From assembly GCF_003987335.1 (NCBI RefSeq), contig NZ_PIPK01000005.1:62001-126000 (forward strand): a stretch of DNA of 64,000 bases, given 5' to 3'. Under the pieces are notes generated by a model. That model worked only from the letters and a program-made list of their open reading frames with translations. It was not told the origin of the DNA and ran no database searches. Origin of the DNA: Aliidiomarina maris (GTDB lineage Bacteria; Pseudomonadota; Gammaproteobacteria; Enterobacterales; Alteromonadaceae). Made by a program: the position numbers and the translations under genes. This document shows, one piece after another, positions 60,574-64,000 of the stretch. The first letter of the stretch is position 1; the number at the start of each line of letters is the position of its first letter.

Positions 60574-61275
60574 ATGTCAGTTTTACGTTGTCAGTTAACC
60601 AGTATCAAAGCGCTTACGCAACACGTATATCGCGTCGAACTAAGCCCCTCAGCGCCGTTAGTATTCCATGCTGGGCAGTATCTGCAAGTGGTCATGGGTG
60701 AGAATGATAAGCGCCCGTTTTCAATCGCTTCTATGCCAGCTGAGCATAGCCGGATTGAGCTGCACATTGGCGCTGAACCTGGCAACACCTATGCTGGGGA
60801 AGTGATGCAAACCTTGCAACAGCAAGGTGAAATTACCATTGAAGCGCCGCTTGGCGTGGCGCATTATCGCGCTGAAAGCCAACGCCCGCTTATCCTGCTT
60901 GCTGGCGGCACGGGTTTTTCTTATACCTGGTCAATCTTGCAGCAGCACTTGGCTAGCACGGACAGCCGTCCCGTGGTGTTGTACTGGGGCGCCCGCGAGT
61001 TGGCTGATTTGTACATGCATGAGCAATTGCTGCAACTACAACGCCTGCATGAGAACTTCAGTTATCGCCCAGTCCTTGAGTCGCCGCCGAGCGACTGGCA
61101 AGGTTCACCTGGCTTGGTTCATCATGCGTTGCTCGGTGACTTCAAGGCCCAACTGGCACAATTCGATGTCTATGTCGCTGGTCGCTTCGAGATGGTGCGT
61201 GTGGTGCGTGATGAGTTTACCCAGCATGGGCTTCCCATTGAACAGCTCTACGGCGATGCATTGAGCTTTATTTAA
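60574..61275 (+). CDS. fre: NAD(P)H-flavin reductase
   Basis: The 233-residue FNR-superfamily enzyme has the flavin motif RPFSIASMP and the nucleotide motif LAGGTGFSYTWSIL. It reduces free flavins and is usually co-transcribed with ubiD, as here. The C-terminus GDALSFI is typical of Fre. Confidence 0.93.
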   Translation: MSVLRCQLTSIKALTQHVYRVELSPSAPLVFHAGQYLQVVMGENDKRPFSIASMPAEHSRIELHIGAEPGNTYAGEVMQTLQQQGEITIEAPLGVAHYRAESQRPLILLAGGTGFSYTWSILQQHLASTDSRPVVLYWGARELADLYMHEQLLQLQRLHENFSYRPVLESPPSDWQGSPGLVHHALLGDFKAQLAQFDVYVAGRFEMVRVVRDEFTQHGLPIEQLYGDALSFI

Positions 61276-61299
61276 TTCGGCGTTATACTGCCGCCCGAA

Positions 61300-61383
61300 T
61301 ACCAAGGGGTGCCTTTTTTAGGCTGAGATGCGCAAGCGAACCCTTTGTACCTGATCCGGTTAATACTGGCGTAGGGATTGGTA
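61300..61383 (+). promoter_or_regulatory. TPP riboswitch (THI element)
   Basis: The conserved aptamer core is visible: GGGGTGC, GCTGAGATG, ACCCTTTGTACCTGATCCGG, TTAATACTGGCGTAGGGA, closed by P1 (TACCAA 61300-61305 with TTGGTA 61378-61383). TPP binding is expected to switch off the thiamin-uptake operon that follows. Confidence 0.93.
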
Positions 61384-61416
61384 ATACAATTCATTCAAGA
61401 TTTTTATCTTAGCCGA

Positions 61417-61472
61417 TAACCGGATCTCATCTTTTTGGCGCCTAGCGCTATGAATTCACAAAGACGAGATCC
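61417..61472 (+). promoter_or_regulatory. expression platform: antisequestor and start-site sequestor hairpin
   Basis: GGATCTCATCTT (61422-61433) pairs with AAGACGAGATCC (61461-61472) with one mismatch, hiding the ribosome site directly before the start codon at 61473. TAACCGGATC (61417-61426) is a perfect complement of GATCCGGTTA inside the aptamer (61353-61362), giving the alternative ON structure. Confidence 0.75.
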
Positions 61473-63608
61473 ATGATGCAAACTATATTTAATAAAACCC
61501 CTTTAGCTTTACTGTGCTTAAGTACGTTCACCACCGCTTCGGTGTGGGCGCAAACCAACACCACCCCAGACGCGACCCCAGATACAGACGCGATTGAGCG
61601 GATTACTGTGACCGGCGAATTTCGCTCCACAGGTCTTGAAGACGTGCCTGCTAGCGTCAGCGTTCTGCGCGCTGAAGACGTGCGTGCACGCCAGGCCGAG
61701 CACCTCGAAGACGCACTAGCGATGGCGCCGAACGTTAACCTAGCGGCCGGCGGCTCGCGGGCTAACTTCTTCCAAATTCGTGGTATTGGTGAGCGCAGCC
61801 AGTTTGTCGATCCGATTAACCCATCGGTGGGTTTAGTGGTTGATGGTATTAATTACAGTGGCTTAGGCCACGCCGGTACTTTGTTTGATATCGGCCAAGT
61901 CGAAGTGTTTCGCGGCCCGCAAAGTACGCGCTTTGGTGCCGATGCAATGGCGGGCATGATTTACTTAAGCAGCACGCCGTTAAGCCCCGACAACAATGGC
62001 TTAGCAGAAGTCAGCTGGGCGAATTACTCCAGTTATGCCGCTGGGGTAGCCTTTGGCGGCGCACTCAACGACCAATTCGTAGCGCGCGGCTCGTTATACC
62101 ACTACCAAAGTGACGGTTTTATTGAAAATACCTTCTTGGGCCGCACTGATACCAACGGCCAAGACGAATTAACCTTGCGCTTAAACGGCCTGTGGACACT
62201 TAGCCCTGACTTAGACGTACTGCTGACTTATCATCGCTACGACATTGATAACGGCTATGATACCTGGTCACTGGATCTTGACCGCACTACGTTATCTGAC
62301 ACCCCTGGTCGCGATACATTGGACAGCCATGCATTTCGCAGCCAACTCAATTACCGCGCCTTGCAAGCGGCTGATATTGAATTTGCAATCAGCTATTTAA
62401 CCGCCGAGCAAGAGTATAGTTTCGATGAGGACTGGGCTTTTGAAGGCATTCGTCCAGATTGGGAATACAATTCCTTCGACGCTTATTTTCGCGACCGCGA
62501 CGACCTCACCTTAGAATTGCGCGCATTGTCAGACCAGCCTGTCATGTTAGGCAATCTGGCGACGGACTGGGTGGCAGGTGTGTATTGGCGCCAAAGTGAT
62601 ATGGATCTTACGCGCAACTACACCTATTTAGCGGCACCATTTAGTAGTCAATACGAAACCGAAAACTGGGCGGTGTACGGTGAATTAATCCAGCAATGGA
62701 CCCCACAGTTGCGCGCTACCTACGGTGTGCGCGTGCAAGGTTATGACAATGACTACCGTGACAGCCGCAATATTACGGCTAACCCCAGCGACACCACATG
62801 GGGTGGGCGTGCGTCATTGCAATACCAAGTCAATGCCAATGAGCAGTTCTACGCGTCGTTATCGCGTGGGTTTAAGCAAGGCGGCGTGAATGGTGAAGCA
62901 CTTGGGCGTGCAGGCGATCGCGGCTTAGAAGAAGCGAGTGAGTTTTTGGAGTCGGTGGCAACCTTCGCCCCTGAGCTGCTGACCAATAGTGAATTAGGCT
63001 ACCGCTTATACTTGCCAGAGCAGAGCTTAGGCCTGAATTTAACGGTGTTTTACAGTTGGCGAGAGGACATGCAGGTCAACGCCTACGTATTGCGCGACCA
63101 GCAGTTCGTGACCTACTTGGATAACGCATCGTCAGGGCGTAATTACGGCGTGGAAGCGGAACTTGATTATGTGCCACGTGATGATTTACGCCTGTTCGCC
63201 AGCTTAGGTGTGATGCAAACCGAATTGCGGGACTTCGAACTTGAGGGCGGCGTAAATATTAGCGGCCGTGAGCAAGCCCATGCACCTAATTATCAATTGC
63301 ATACTGGGCTGGAGTGGAATTTACAGCCGAACTTAATGTTCCGTGTTGAGTTAGACGCGCGCGATGGTTTTTACTTCTCGAATACGCATGACGAACGCGC
63401 TTCAAGCTATCAGTTATTGCACGCACGGTTGAATTATCAGCTCGGTGATTGGATGCTGAGCCTGTGGGCACGCAACTTGACTGACGAAGACTACGCCACC
63501 CGTGGCTTCTTCTTCGGCAATGACCCGCGTGATGAATATACGCCAAAAAATTATGTGCAGTATGGAGAGCCGCGCCGTTTTGGTCTGACCGCCCGTTACA
63601 GCTTTTAA
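61473..63608 (+). CDS. TonB-dependent receptor, probable thiamin uptake
   Basis: The 711-residue outer-membrane receptor has a signal peptide (about 1-26), a plug domain (about 48-160, with GGSRANFFQIRGIGERSQF in pieces) and a beta-barrel ending LTARYSF with the terminal Phe. It lies directly under a TPP riboswitch and before YkoF-like and PnuT-type genes, so thiamin (or a precursor) is the likely cargo, as for predicted thiamin receptors in Alteromonadales. Confidence 0.9.
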   Translation: MMQTIFNKTPLALLCLSTFTTASVWAQTNTTPDATPDTDAIERITVTGEFRSTGLEDVPASVSVLRAEDVRARQAEHLEDALAMAPNVNLAAGGSRANFFQIRGIGERSQFVDPINPSVGLVVDGINYSGLGHAGTLFDIGQVEVFRGPQSTRFGADAMAGMIYLSSTPLSPDNNGLAEVSWANYSSYAAGVAFGGALNDQFVARGSLYHYQSDGFIENTFLGRTDTNGQDELTLRLNGLWTLSPDLDVLLTYHRYDIDNGYDTWSLDLDRTTLSDTPGRDTLDSHAFRSQLNYRALQAADIEFAISYLTAEQEYSFDEDWAFEGIRPDWEYNSFDAYFRDRDDLTLELRALSDQPVMLGNLATDWVAGVYWRQSDMDLTRNYTYLAAPFSSQYETENWAVYGELIQQWTPQLRATYGVRVQGYDNDYRDSRNITANPSDTTWGGRASLQYQVNANEQFYASLSRGFKQGGVNGEALGRAGDRGLEEASEFLESVATFAPELLTNSELGYRLYLPEQSLGLNLTVFYSWREDMQVNAYVLRDQQFVTYLDNASSGRNYGVEAELDYVPRDDLRLFASLGVMQTELRDFELEGGVNISGREQAHAPNYQLHTGLEWNLQPNLMFRVELDARDGFYFSNTHDERASSYQLLHARLNYQLGDWMLSLWARNLTDEDYATRGFFFGNDPRDEYTPKNYVQYGEPRRFGLTARYSF

Positions 63609-63617
63609 GGAATTGCT

Positions 63618-63875
63618 ATGAGTTTACCATTGAGTGCCGAAATATCTCTTTATCCGCTCGCGGCTGAGTATCGCAGTGTAATTCAGGGCTTTGTCGATCG
63701 CTTAGCGAGTTATGACGATATCCGCGTAAATACCAATACCATGAGCACGCAGATATTCGGTGACTTCCGCCGCGTCATGCAGGTTCTCACTGATGAGTTG
63801 GAAGTGCTATATCAACAAGCGCCAAGCCAAGTGTTGGTGTGCAAATTTATCAACCGTGATCTGCGCCCCGAGTAA
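63618..63875 (+). CDS. YkoF-like thiamin/HMP-binding protein
   Basis: The 85-residue protein is a single-domain YkoF/TIGR00106-like fold (MSLPLSAEISLYPLAAEY; NTMSTQIFGDF). Related proteins bind thiamin or hydroxymethylpyrimidine. It starts 9 bases after the receptor gene in the riboswitch-controlled operon. Likely a thiamin-binding helper, by context. Confidence 0.7.
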   Translation: MSLPLSAEISLYPLAAEYRSVIQGFVDRLASYDDIRVNTNTMSTQIFGDFRRVMQVLTDELEVLYQQAPSQVLVCKFINRDLRPE

Positions 63876-63878
63876 GCT

Positions 63879-64000
63879 GTGCAGACACTGATTGATATGT
63901 TGGCGCTGACCTCAGGTTGGGAGCTTGTGGCAGTGGCATTAGCAGTGGCTTACCTATTGCTGGCGATTCGGCAAAGCTTGTGGTGTTGGCCAGCCGCCGC
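63879..64000 (+). CDS. pnuT: PnuC/PnuT-type vitamin transporter, partial
   Basis: A frame starting at GTG 63879 (3 bases after the previous stop) runs off the right edge. The 40 visible residues include WELVAVALAVAYLLLAIRQ and SLWCWPAA, typical of the N-terminus of PnuC-family carriers. Under a TPP riboswitch and beside a TonB receptor it is most likely PnuT, the thiamin permease. Confidence 0.82.
   Translation, partial: MQTLIDMLALTSGWELVAVALAVAYLLLAIRQSLWCWPAA

Overview
This window looks like chromosomal DNA from a marine or halophilic gammaproteobacterium of the order Alteromonadales, most likely Idiomarinaceae (Idiomarina, Pseudidiomarina or Aliidiomarina type). The reasons are the conserved blocks recG / ubiE-ubiJ-ubiB-tatABC-tatD-hemB / ppx-rhlB / trxA-rho-ubiD-fre and gmk-rpoZ-spoT-ridA, the two sodium/proton antiporters (an MrpA-type subunit and an NhaC-type carrier), and a base composition near 50% GC. 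The taxonomic call is inference from gene content.

Layout. 1-10.7 kb: an Mrp antiporter A subunit running off the left edge, a DUF3634 membrane protein, a dGTPase-like HD hydrolase, a MASE1-GGDEF diguanylate cyclase, a GluR0-like ligand-gated potassium channel, and a four-gene minus-strand operon (PepSY, DUF2271, DUF4198, membrane-anchored flavoprotein reductase) behind a good Fur box. 10.8-18.8 kb: a tight five-gene plus-strand operon encoding an SMC/MksB-like ATPase, an MksE-like protein, an MksF-like kleisin, a TOPRIM protein resembling JetD/MksG, and a full E. coli-type dGTPase. This is the strongest candidate for an unusual system: a Wadjet-like condensin with an appended dNTP-hydrolysing gene. 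19.3-22.7 kb: a mobile-element scar in which an ISL3-family insertion sequence with a perfect 8-bp target duplication sits just upstream of an IS605-type TnpB gene, which in turn abuts a decayed chemoreceptor gene.

22.8-37.5 kb: accessory and stress metabolism: azoreductase and LysR pair, YajQ, formaldehyde detoxification (frmA-frmB type) with a LysR regulator, a frameshifted Aer-like chemoreceptor, a patatin/ATP-grasp pair, a frameshifted periplasmic binding protein, ferredoxin-NADP reductase, an alpha/beta hydrolase, and an M48 protease with LemA. 37.6-61.3 kb: mostly housekeeping: gmk, rpoZ, spoT, ridA, nhaC, a GNAT-nitrilase fusion, recG, the ubiquinone (ubiE, ubiJ, ubiB, ubiD) and Tat genes, hemB, ppx, rhlB, trxA, rho and fre. 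61.3-64 kb: a TPP-riboswitch-controlled thiamin-uptake operon (TonB receptor, YkoF-like protein, PnuT-type permease running off the right edge). Its leader shows a complete set of mutually exclusive helices ending at the start codon.

Three genes carry frameshifts or truncation (chemoreceptors at 22.0-22.6 kb and 28.7-30.2 kb, binding protein at 32.3-33.2 kb). The first is clearly decayed. The other two could be true mutations or sequencing errors. No rRNA, tRNA or CRISPR array was seen.
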